From Anaerolineales bacterium (GTDB taxonomy: Bacteria > Chloroflexota > Anaerolineae > Anaerolineales > Villigracilaceae), in assembly GCA_025056175.1 (NCBI GenBank), contig JANWWK010000030.1, forward strand, positions 1-64,000: a DNA stretch of 64,000 bases. Reading direction: 5' to 3'. A program made the translations under genes and the position numbers. The notes below the pieces were generated by a model that had not been told where the DNA came from, made no database searches, and saw only the letters and a program-made list of their open reading frames with translations. This document shows positions 51,574 through 59,505 of this stretch, piece after piece (within the stretch, counting starts at the first letter, position 1; each line of letters opens with the position of its first letter).

Positions 51574-53756
51574 CCGCGCTTGCTCCTGATGTGCGTCCCG
51601 CTTCGCTTTTCCGCTCCATCTCCCTGGGGATGGAAGTCGGTCTGATTGCGCTGGTCAACACCATTACATACGGCGTTCTGATTTACAAACCCACCGGAGA
51701 TACGCTCAACGGGGTCATGCTGGCGCTCATCAACGGTCTGGTGCTTTCGCTCCTGTTTGGCTATTTTGGCGCCCTGCCGGGGATGACGGCCTTTCCGCAA
51801 TCGGCTATGACGCCTGTATTTGCCAGTCTGACGGCAGGAATCACGCTTGCGTTGCGTGGACAGCCGCCGTCCGTCATTGTCTCCACCGTCACGGCGGCGG
51901 TGTTGCTGGCCTCGCTGTTGGTGGGACTGGCGTACCTGCTGCTGGGCTACCGCCGATTAGGTGAACTCATCCGTTTTCTGCCGTATCCCGTTTCGGCGGG
52001 GTTTCTCGCCGGGTTGGGCTGGCTTCTGTTCAAAAGCGGTTTCGAGATGGGGCTGGGCAGGTTCACGCTGACGACACTCTTCGACCCTGCTCTGTTGACG
52101 CGTTGGCTGCCGGCGTTTTTGCTGGGCATAGTCTTGTTCGTGCTTCAGCAGAAGAGTTCGCTCACCTGGCTGACGCCGGTGGTGATTGTAGGGGCTGTTG
52201 TTGGATTTTACCTGTGGCATCTGCCGCGCGAATCGATTGAAGATTTGCGCCGGATGGGTTGGCTTCTGGTCATCGCGGCACCCACACCGACGCAAACGCT
52301 TTTTTTCTCTTCTTTTTGGGTTTCAATGGGGCAAATCCGCTGGGATGTGATTTGGCAAAACGGCGGTATTTTTTTGACGGTGTTGTTTACGGCGCTCATC
52401 AGTTTGCTGCTCAACCTGAACGCTATCGAAATGGGAATCCGCCGTGATGTGGACCCGAATCGGGAGATGTGTCTGGCTGGTTGGGGCAATCTGCTGACGC
52501 TCGCGGCAGGTGGTGGCCTGGTCGGGTATCCTTCTGCCGGGTTGACTCTGCTCGCCAACCGCAATGGTCCGCCGGGGCGCGCTTTTCCCTTCGTGGTCAG
52601 CGGTTTTTTTGTAGTAACTTTGCTGTTAGGGACGCAATATCTCTCCTATCTTCCCAATTTCGTCATTGGCGGCCTGCTGATTGCACTGGGTGCCAATTTT
52701 CTACAGGAATGGTTACTGGAGGGCGCATTCAAGTTTTCTCGGGCTGATTTTCTGGTCGTACTGGCGATGTTCTTGACGGTTGTTTTTACCGATTTGTTGC
52801 GTGGCGTAGGGTTAGGAATGGCCTTGATGGTGGTTCTATTTGCCGTCAGTTACAGCCGAACGAACGTCATTCGTCATGTGTTGACGGGCAAAACCTACCA
52901 GAGCAGCGTAGACCGTCCGCTCAAACATGCCCGTTATTTGCACGAGCAGGGCGCGCAATTGTTGATTTTGCGGTTACAGGGGTATATCTTCTTTGGCACT
53001 GCGTATTCGATTTACGACTGGGTGAAAGTGCACCTGCCTCAACAATATGCTGAAGCGCGTTATCTGGTATTGGATTTCGGTCAGGTGTATGGACTGGATT
53101 CTTCAGCGGCAAACGTTTTCACCAGGTTGTGCCGCTTTACGGACGATAGACGTATGACGTTGGTTTTGACTGCCTTGAGCGAGTCTCATCGCCGGAAACT
53201 GACGCGCGCGGGTTTCGACCTTGACCACCGCAACGTGCGCGTCTTTGAGACATTCGACCACGCTGCCGAGTGGTGTGAAACTGCCATTCTTTCACTCTCT
53301 TCGCTGACCATGATTACCTCGCGCGCCCTGGTGCAGAATTTGGGCGCTTTTTTTACCCCAGAAGAATTGAAAGCCTTGTTCCGCTACATGCAAAGGTTGG
53401 AACTTCCCGAACGGTCCCGGCTGATTGTGCAAGGCGAAGAGCCACCCGGTCTCTATTTCATCGAACGCGGACAGGTTACAGTGTACCGTGAACGGCAGGA
53501 TGGCACCCAACTGCGCCTGCGCGTGGCGGGCCCTGGCGTCAGCGTGGGGGAAATCAGCCTGTATGGCGGCGGGCCGGCTTCGGCCAGCGTGCAGACCGAT
53601 TCCCATGTCGAAATGTATCTGCTGACCCGCCAGCAGCTGGCCGAAATGGAAGCCAGAGACGCGGCGCTGGCCGTCAAATTTCATCGCTATATCGTTGAAC
53701 TGCTCGGCCAACGTTTACAACAAACCGTTGCAAGTGTGCAGGCGTTGGTAGAATAA
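51570..53756 (+). CDS. SulP-family anion transporter with STAS and cyclic-nucleotide-binding domains
   Basis: A 728-residue fusion. Residues about 20-430 form the SulP/SLC26 membrane domain, with ten to fourteen helices and the motif ALPGMTAFPQSAMTPVFASL near the start. A STAS domain lies near 440-560, with LILRLQGYIFFGTAYSIYDW and the DFGQVYGLDSSAANVFTRL loop. A cyclic-nucleotide-binding domain follows at about 590-715, with LIVQGEEPPGLYFIERGQV and GEISLYGGGPASASVQTDS. The first step would be anion (sulfate or bicarbonate) transport gated by cAMP or a similar ligand. It overlaps the sulfotransferase-like gene by four bases and precedes a pentameric-channel gene. Confidence 0.92.
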   Translation: MTALAPDVRPASLFRSISLGMEVGLIALVNTITYGVLIYKPTGDTLNGVMLALINGLVLSLLFGYFGALPGMTAFPQSAMTPVFASLTAGITLALRGQPPSVIVSTVTAAVLLASLLVGLAYLLLGYRRLGELIRFLPYPVSAGFLAGLGWLLFKSGFEMGLGRFTLTTLFDPALLTRWLPAFLLGIVLFVLQQKSSLTWLTPVVIVGAVVGFYLWHLPRESIEDLRRMGWLLVIAAPTPTQTLFFSSFWVSMGQIRWDVIWQNGGIFLTVLFTALISLLLNLNAIEMGIRRDVDPNREMCLAGWGNLLTLAAGGGLVGYPSAGLTLLANRNGPPGRAFPFVVSGFFVVTLLLGTQYLSYLPNFVIGGLLIALGANFLQEWLLEGAFKFSRADFLVVLAMFLTVVFTDLLRGVGLGMALMVVLFAVSYSRTNVIRHVLTGKTYQSSVDRPLKHARYLHEQGAQLLILRLQGYIFFGTAYSIYDWVKVHLPQQYAEARYLVLDFGQVYGLDSSAANVFTRLCRFTDDRRMTLVLTALSESHRRKLTRAGFDLDHRNVRVFETFDHAAEWCETAILSLSSLTMITSRALVQNLGAFFTPEELKALFRYMQRLELPERSRLIVQGEEPPGLYFIERGQVTVYRERQDGTQLRLRVAGPGVSVGEISLYGGGPASASVQTDSHVEMYLLTRQQLAEMEARDAALAVKFHRYIVELLGQRLQQTVASVQALVE

Positions 53757-53817
53757 TGAGAGTGTGGAATCGCAAAAGAGGAAAGTTTTCAGGGAGATTG
53801 ATGCGCAGGTGATGGGT

Positions 53818-56127
53818 ATGAAGAATAAAAAACTTTTGATAATTGCGCTGGGCGTAATTGCCACTGTACTGGGGGGGCTGGCGCTTTTCCTTTTTCGTCC
53901 GTTCTCTGCCTCCCAAAAGCAGACCATTCCTCTTTATGTTGCCGTCATGCTGGAGCGGGAGAAGACCCCCGGTACGGAAGAACCCTTTCCCGATAGCATG
54001 GATGCCATGCGTGGCGCAGAATTATGTGCCGACGCAATCAATCAAACCTGGCGCAAGACGATGCCATTTCCCTGGGAAATGAAAATAGATTTTTACTATG
54101 ATGAAAACCAGTTGCAGGTTGGTCTGGAGCAGGCAAATAAGGTCGTGGAAACCAACCGCGCCCTGGCCGTGATTGGACATGCGCAATCGCAGATTTCCAA
54201 ACCGGCAGGCCAAATTTATGCCCAAAACGGCATACCGGCCATTACGGCTTCTGCCATCAATGATGATGTGATTCAGGGCAACGAGTGGTATTTCCGCATC
54301 TTGCCCAACAGCTCGGCGCAAGCCCAGCAGATGGCACATTACATTTACTACGTGTTGGGACAAAAACGTGCCACCCTCATTGAGGGCAAAGAGGATGCCT
54401 TTGCTCAGATGTTTGCGCGCGGTTTTCGGCAGGCATTCACTGCGCTGGGAGGTGAACTCACGGCGACGTATCAGTTCACCCGTCCGCAAAGCGATGCGTT
54501 GACGGCGGAAATGCAGGCGATTGCTGAGGCCATTCTTGGGGAAACTCAAAGCGTTGAAGAAGCCGGTGTGCTGGTGTTTGCCGCCCGTGCCAATGAAGGT
54601 GCGCTGTTTCTGATTGGGTTGCGTGAGCGTGGCGTGAATCGCCTGGCGTTTGGTCCGAGTCCATTTGCTAACCTTCTGTTTCTTTCCACCATCCAGAACG
54701 CGCCGCGTTTGCGCGACCCCAATTTTTACTCTAATGGCGTGTATGTGCTGGCGCCGGTGGTCTTCGATACGGCTGGTGACGTGGGGCAGCAGTTTCTGTC
54801 CGATTTTATTGCAAAATATGGCACAGAACCCGGCATGAAGGCTGCCACCAATTGCGATGCGCTCAATGTGGTTGCCCGGGCAATTCAAGATGCGCGTCTT
54901 TCCGGCACATCCGGTGCCCTTGCCGAGGACCGCCGCAAACTGCGCGATGCGCTGGCGGCCATCAATGCTCCTGACAAAGCGCTGCAGGGCGTGACCGGGC
55001 GGATTTTCTTCGACCAGAATCGTGAAGTGGTCAAACCAATTGATACCAGCATTTATCAGAATGGTCAGCGCATTTCGGCCATCAGTCAGATAGTGGAGAT
55101 AGATGCCGAAACGGCTGCCCGCATGGAAAATCAGTTACAAGACCACGCTCCCGTGTTGAAGTATGATAACCGCTTCTTCCGCATTACAGATGTCGTCTAT
55201 GTGGGCATGGACATCAACGAAGTGAGCGAACTGGATACGCAAACCGGCACCTATTTGTTGGATTTTTATCTCTGGCTGCGGGCGCGCGAGCCGATGAACC
55301 CGCAAGATTTCGTCTTTTTGCAATTGGCTGAACCGATTGAGTTCGGTGACCCGGTCATTGAGACGTTCGAGAATGGCGTTGCGTATCGTGCTTACCACGT
55401 CAAGGCCAAATTCAAAGGCAATTTTGTCTATCACGACTATCCTTTTGACCAGCAGCGGTTGGGAGTTAAGATGAAACATAAATTCAAGAGCGCGCAGGAA
55501 CTGCTGCTCGTGCCAGATACGATTGGGATGCGCGATATTTCCAGCGAGGGATTTTTGCAACGATTGAAGGCGCAAAACGTCACGCGCTCTTTGGGCGATT
55601 GGGAACTGGTGGAACGGATTGGCAGCGCGTTGATTGTTCAGGAGCAAATCGTCAACGATTCCACGCTGGGAAACCCCAGCCTGGTGGAAAGCGGCGAGAC
55701 GCAAATTGCCTATACCTTGATACGAGCCGAATTTGAAATTAAGCGCAACGGGTGGAGCTACATCTGGAAAAACCTGTTTCCGCTGGGTTTTCTGGTAGGA
55801 CTGGCGTATCTGGCTTTTGTTTCCAAGCCTGGCGACTACGAGAAGATGTACGATGTGGTGACCAGCGTTATCCTCACGGCAGCGTTCTTTCAACTCGGTC
55901 TGAATGATTCTCTGCCCCAAATCGGTTATCCGACCGCGATGGATTGGATGTTTTACATTCTCTACGCTCTGTGCGTAGCCCAAATTATCACGATTTTTCT
56001 GATACGCCGGTATGTCAACACCGGGCGCGAAGCGCAGGCCGCCCGCATTTTGTGGGGTGCGCGTTATGTCTATCCCTTCCTGGTGCTGGCGGGTGGATAT
56101 GTTATTTATATTGTGTTCTGGCAGTGA
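53818..56127 (+). CDS. Periplasmic binding domain fused to a pentameric ligand-gated ion channel
   Basis: From ATG 53818 (AGGTGA seven bases upstream) the protein has 769 residues. An N-terminal membrane or signal segment (5-27) leads to a type I periplasmic binding domain of the branched-chain amino acid kind (about 35-430; AVIGHAQSQISKPAGQIYAQ, NGIPAITASA). A pLGIC extracellular beta domain follows (about 450-645), with VYVGMDINEVSELDTQTGTY and the channel hallmark YHDYPFDQQRLG (541-546). Four membrane helices come last at about 650-668, 676-694, 706-730 and 750-768. The TM2 segment lines up with GLIC without gaps, including the Glu before TM2 linked to cation selectivity (alignment from memory). 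A GTG start at 53764 is the alternative. Confidence 0.88.
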   Translation: MKNKKLLIIALGVIATVLGGLALFLFRPFSASQKQTIPLYVAVMLEREKTPGTEEPFPDSMDAMRGAELCADAINQTWRKTMPFPWEMKIDFYYDENQLQVGLEQANKVVETNRALAVIGHAQSQISKPAGQIYAQNGIPAITASAINDDVIQGNEWYFRILPNSSAQAQQMAHYIYYVLGQKRATLIEGKEDAFAQMFARGFRQAFTALGGELTATYQFTRPQSDALTAEMQAIAEAILGETQSVEEAGVLVFAARANEGALFLIGLRERGVNRLAFGPSPFANLLFLSTIQNAPRLRDPNFYSNGVYVLAPVVFDTAGDVGQQFLSDFIAKYGTEPGMKAATNCDALNVVARAIQDARLSGTSGALAEDRRKLRDALAAINAPDKALQGVTGRIFFDQNREVVKPIDTSIYQNGQRISAISQIVEIDAETAARMENQLQDHAPVLKYDNRFFRITDVVYVGMDINEVSELDTQTGTYLLDFYLWLRAREPMNPQDFVFLQLAEPIEFGDPVIETFENGVAYRAYHVKAKFKGNFVYHDYPFDQQRLGVKMKHKFKSAQELLLVPDTIGMRDISSEGFLQRLKAQNVTRSLGDWELVERIGSALIVQEQIVNDSTLGNPSLVESGETQIAYTLIRAEFEIKRNGWSYIWKNLFPLGFLVGLAYLAFVSKPGDYEKMYDVVTSVILTAAFFQLGLNDSLPQIGYPTAMDWMFYILYALCVAQIITIFLIRRYVNTGREAQAARILWGARYVYPFLVLAGGYVIYIVFWQ

Positions 56128-56139
56128 GGAGGAACGCCG

Positions 56140-56946
56140 TTAGAGTGTGCATAAAAACTGCAACACCCGCTGGTTAAACTCCGGGGCATGGGATTGGTGT
56201 GGCACATGACCTGCATCCAGCGTAGATGTCTGTGCGTGGGGCAGGGCGGCGGCCAATTGGTGGAAAGAGCGCGGGGACAGGGTCAGGTCACGGCGGCCCC
56301 ACATCACCAGCGTTGGGGCGGTGATGCGGTTTGCCAGGGGCAGTAAATCTCGAATGCTTGCCGGAATGTTGAAGATGCCCGGATGCGCTCGCTTGTAATC
56401 GAGCGCGGTTTGCTGGCGCACTTCTTCGGGCAGAACGTAACCGTTGCGGATAGAGAAACTGGTCAGGTCAATCATCGTCCGAATCAGCCATTGCGGCGTG
56501 CGCTGCAACATCTCTGTATTCAGCAACGGACCGCGATAGCGCACCCGCAAGAGTGGAGGCAGCTGTTTAAGACTGTAAAAAGGGTTCACCAGCACCAGCG
56601 CGCGTGTTCGTTCGGGGTAACGCAGCGCAAACTCCATCGCCAGGTAGCCGCCCAGAGAGTGACCGACCAGAATCAACGGCGAGTCGAGCGACAGGTGTTC
56701 GACCCAGCGCTGAAAGTGGTTAAAGACGTTTTCAATGTGATAGGCTTCCAGCCGGGGCGGTTTTTCACTTTCGCCATGCCCGAGCAGGTCAAGTGCGTAG
56801 CCAGCGTATCCCGCGGCGGCGAGAGCCGGAAGCAGTTCTCTCCAATCGAACAACGAAGCGGCCAATCCGTGAATGAGCAGAACGGGCGCGCCTTGACCCT
56901 GTTGAACAAAATGGGCTGGCGTTTCAATGGGGTGGAGTATGTTCAT
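56140..56946 (-). CDS. Alpha/beta hydrolase
   Basis: From ATG 56946 the protein has 268 residues. The oxyanion segment is LLIHGLAASLFDWRELLP, then LDLLGHGESEKPP and the nucleophile elbow VGHSLGGYLAMEFALRYP. The C-terminal part has Asp in WGRRDLTLS and His in AGHVPHQSHAP. It overlaps the upstream fusion gene by 23 bases and probably shares its promoter. Its substrate is unknown; partnership with an acyl-CoA ligase suggests an acyl ester or thioester. Confidence 0.9.
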   Translation of the reverse strand: MNILHPIETPAHFVQQGQGAPVLLIHGLAASLFDWRELLPALAAAGYAGYALDLLGHGESEKPPRLEAYHIENVFNHFQRWVEHLSLDSPLILVGHSLGGYLAMEFALRYPERTRALVLVNPFYSLKQLPPLLRVRYRGPLLNTEMLQRTPQWLIRTMIDLTSFSIRNGYVLPEEVRQQTALDYKRAHPGIFNIPASIRDLLPLANRITAPTLVMWGRRDLTLSPRSFHQLAAALPHAQTSTLDAGHVPHQSHAPEFNQRVLQFLCTL

Positions 56947-59392
56947 AGCGTTTTGCCAGCTCACGTCGTAACACCTTTCCGATGAAAGTACGTGGAAAAT
57001 CCTCTACGAAAATCACCAGGCGTGGCACAAGACCTGGAGGCAGGCGGCGCTTGCAGTAGGCAATTAATGATTCGGCAGAGGGGCGCTCTCCGGCGGCAAT
57101 CACAAAGGCAATCGGTTGACCTGCAATTGCGACCACGGTTGCTTCTTTGACTTGTGGAATTTCGTATAACACTTCCTCAACATCGCGCGGAAAGGCCGGA
57201 TTGCCCGGTTTTTCTGGATACCACATATCGGCTTTGCGGGCAATGATGCGGAAGTAACCATCGGCATCCATGACGGCCACATCACCGGTGAGCAGCCAGC
57301 CATCTTTGGTAAGGACTTGCCGGGTGGCTTCCGGGTTGCGCCAGTAACCAAGCATGACCTGTGGACCGCGCACGGCCAGTTCACCGATTTGTCCTGTTTC
57401 AACCACTTTACGCCCGTGCTGTAAATCCACAATGCGTGCTTCTGTAGAGGGCACAGGGATACCGATGCTGCCAATTTTCCGCACGCCGTTGAGCGGGTTT
57501 GCGTGCGTAATGGGCGAGGCCTCGGTCAGGCCGTAGCCTTCCACCAGGCGGCCTTTGGTGAGTTTTTCAAAGGCTTCCTGCACTTCCACCGGCAGCGGTG
57601 CAGAACCGCTGATGCAGGCATGAATGGAGGATAACCCGTATTTGCGCGCCCCCCGAAAGTTGTTGATGGCAACGTACATTGCTGGAACGCCGGGGAAGAT
57701 GGTTGGCTTATAGCGGCGGATGGCTTTCAACACTTCGGCAGTGTTGAAGGTGGGTTTGAGAATAAGCATGGCGCCGATGCTGATTGGCACGGTCATCGCA
57801 GCGGTCATCCCGTAGGAATGGGAAAGCGGTAAAACGCACAGAAAGCGTTCTTGCCCTTCTCTGGCATTCGGCATCCATTGCCGGGTTTGCAGCGCGTTGG
57901 CAACCAGGTTGCGATGAGAGAGCATGACCCCTTTGGCTTCGGAGGTGGTTCCGCCAGTATATTGAATGACGGCCAGTTCTTCTGGCGCAATTTCTATTGC
58001 GGGTGCTTTGTCGCTTTGCCCATACAGCCAGCGACTCCAGCGTAATGCGCCCAATGGCGCCAGACCGCGATTGCGCCAGAGAGAAACCGCATACCGAAAC
58101 GGGTCGAGATACTCACCGCCCTCGGTCACGACGATGTGCGGCACACCGGCTTCGCTGCGAAGCCGCTCCGCCAATCCGGCCCAGCGCGTCAGGGTGACCA
58201 GAACGAACGGCTCGGCATCGCGGATTTGTCGAAGAATTTCTTCTGTCTCATTGCTTGGCGGCACAAAGACGACCACTCCGCCGGCCTTGAGCGTGCCAAA
58301 GAAGCCGATGACCATTTGCGGCACGGTGGGCAAGAGCAGCGCCACACGTCCGCCCCGCGCCAGGCCGAGAGAGAGCAACGCATTTGCAAAGCGGTTGACT
58401 TCGCGGTTCAAACGACGATAGGACAGGCGCGCCCCCTCGAACAGCAGGGCAGTGTGTTGCGGAAACCGCCGCACTGCCGAACGCAGCAGGTGGTGAAGCG
58501 GAATTTGGGGAACGCCAATGGTGTAGGGGACGCCCTTTTCATAATTTGCCAGCCATGGACGCTCCTGGCGTAAAGTGTTGCGGCCTGTAGAGGGCGAAGT
58601 TGCTATCTCGAGGTCGCGCCAGGTTTTCTGGCTTTCTCCTTCCAGCATTCGTTCGATGGCGCGATTGACAGCATCACGTCGTTCTAACATCACCAGATGA
58701 CCTGAAGCGCCAATATCCACTTCTTCCGCACCGGGGATAGATTGTGCGACCCGCTCGAACATCGGTGCAGAGAAAACATAATCTCTGTGACCGCGAATGA
58801 CCAGCGTGCGAACCTGCAGACGGGGGTAAATATCCCAGCCATAGAACCGGGCAAGGTTATTGTGGTAGAGCGGCTTTAGCACATGTGGCGGTGCAGCCAG
58901 CCATGACCGCGTGAACGGGGTTGCCAGCCGTAGCAACTCTGCCGGGAATTGAAGTAGAAAACGATAGAGCGTGTTTAATTTGAACTCGCCTGAAGTGGCT
59001 ATTAGGATGAGATGCTCCAGCCGATGCGGGTGGTGAAGGGCAAATTCGGCAGCAATGGCACCTCCAAAGGAATGCCCTACCAGGGTAAAGGGTTCTTCAA
59101 CTTTGAGAACCTGCAATGCCGCTCTTAAATCGGCTTGTAGTTCGGTCATATCGTACATCCCGGGCGGCTTATCAGAAAGGCCATGCCCACGCAGGTCGAG
59201 CGCAATCACCCGGTTATCGCGTGAGAAGGTTTGTAGCTGATAACGCCATTGGGAGGCCTGGCCTCCAAACCCATGAAGGAAAACAAGGGTGCGCCGTGGA
59301 CGGTCAGGCGAAATGTCAATGGCTTGCAGCCGCACGAAAGGGCTGGCAGAAACGCGCACTTCCCGGCGGTAGAGTTCAATGTCTATTTCCAT
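56924..59392 (-). CDS. Fusion of an alpha/beta hydrolase with a fatty acyl-CoA synthetase
   Basis: From ATG 59392 the protein has 822 residues. Residues about 25-260 are an alpha/beta hydrolase with FLHGFGGQASQWRYQ, LDLRGHGLSDKPP and the elbow VGHSFGGAIAAEFALHHP, ending near ERMLEGESQKTW. From about 300 the chain is an AMP-forming acyl-CoA ligase: GARLSYRRLNREVNRFANAL, the ATP loop QYTGGTTSEAKGVML, VEGYGLTEASP, the hinge WLLTGDVAVMDADGYF and a C-terminal Lys near FIGKVLRREL. The combination could release and then activate a fatty acid on one chain. It is not the standard layout. A leaderless promoter lies at 59399-59427. Confidence 0.92.
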   Translation of the reverse strand: MEIDIELYRREVRVSASPFVRLQAIDISPDRPRRTLVFLHGFGGQASQWRYQLQTFSRDNRVIALDLRGHGLSDKPPGMYDMTELQADLRAALQVLKVEEPFTLVGHSFGGAIAAEFALHHPHRLEHLILIATSGEFKLNTLYRFLLQFPAELLRLATPFTRSWLAAPPHVLKPLYHNNLARFYGWDIYPRLQVRTLVIRGHRDYVFSAPMFERVAQSIPGAEEVDIGASGHLVMLERRDAVNRAIERMLEGESQKTWRDLEIATSPSTGRNTLRQERPWLANYEKGVPYTIGVPQIPLHHLLRSAVRRFPQHTALLFEGARLSYRRLNREVNRFANALLSLGLARGGRVALLLPTVPQMVIGFFGTLKAGGVVVFVPPSNETEEILRQIRDAEPFVLVTLTRWAGLAERLRSEAGVPHIVVTEGGEYLDPFRYAVSLWRNRGLAPLGALRWSRWLYGQSDKAPAIEIAPEELAVIQYTGGTTSEAKGVMLSHRNLVANALQTRQWMPNAREGQERFLCVLPLSHSYGMTAAMTVPISIGAMLILKPTFNTAEVLKAIRRYKPTIFPGVPAMYVAINNFRGARKYGLSSIHACISGSAPLPVEVQEAFEKLTKGRLVEGYGLTEASPITHANPLNGVRKIGSIGIPVPSTEARIVDLQHGRKVVETGQIGELAVRGPQVMLGYWRNPEATRQVLTKDGWLLTGDVAVMDADGYFRIIARKADMWYPEKPGNPAFPRDVEEVLYEIPQVKEATVVAIAGQPIAFVIAAGERPSAESLIAYCKRRLPPGLVPRLVIFVEDFPRTFIGKVLRRELAKRYEHTPPH

Positions 59393-59398
59393 GCTGAA

Positions 59399-59427
59399 AG
59401 GATACAGCAACGCAAGAGCGGTGTCAA
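59399..59427 (-). promoter_or_regulatory. Promoter of the leaderless hydrolase-synthetase transcript
   Basis: On the minus strand a perfect TTGACA (59427 down to 59422), 17 bases, then TATCCT (59404 down to 59399), followed by the ATG six bases later. There is no ribosome site. It has the same layout as the comM promoter. Confidence 0.65.
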
Positions 59428-59489
59428 TTTTGTAATTTTCGGCGCAAGTGTCGTTGTGAAATTGTCATGCGCGCGCTGGATGAAAAGGA

Positions 59490-59495
59490 TATAAT
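59490..59495 (+). promoter_or_regulatory. -10 box of the GAF/GGDEF gene
   Basis: TATAAT at 59490-59495 precedes the ATG at 59506 by ten bases with no ribosome site. A TTGTCA lies at 59462-59467 but is 22 bases away. The two divergent promoters share the roughly 110-base gap between the genes. Confidence 0.45.
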
Positions 59496-59505
59496 CTAAA
59501 ACAAG

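Noticed and set aside
53764-56127. Simple ABC amino acid binding protein
   Set aside because: The C-terminal 320 residues carry the channel YPFDQQ loop and four membrane helices, absent from binding proteins.
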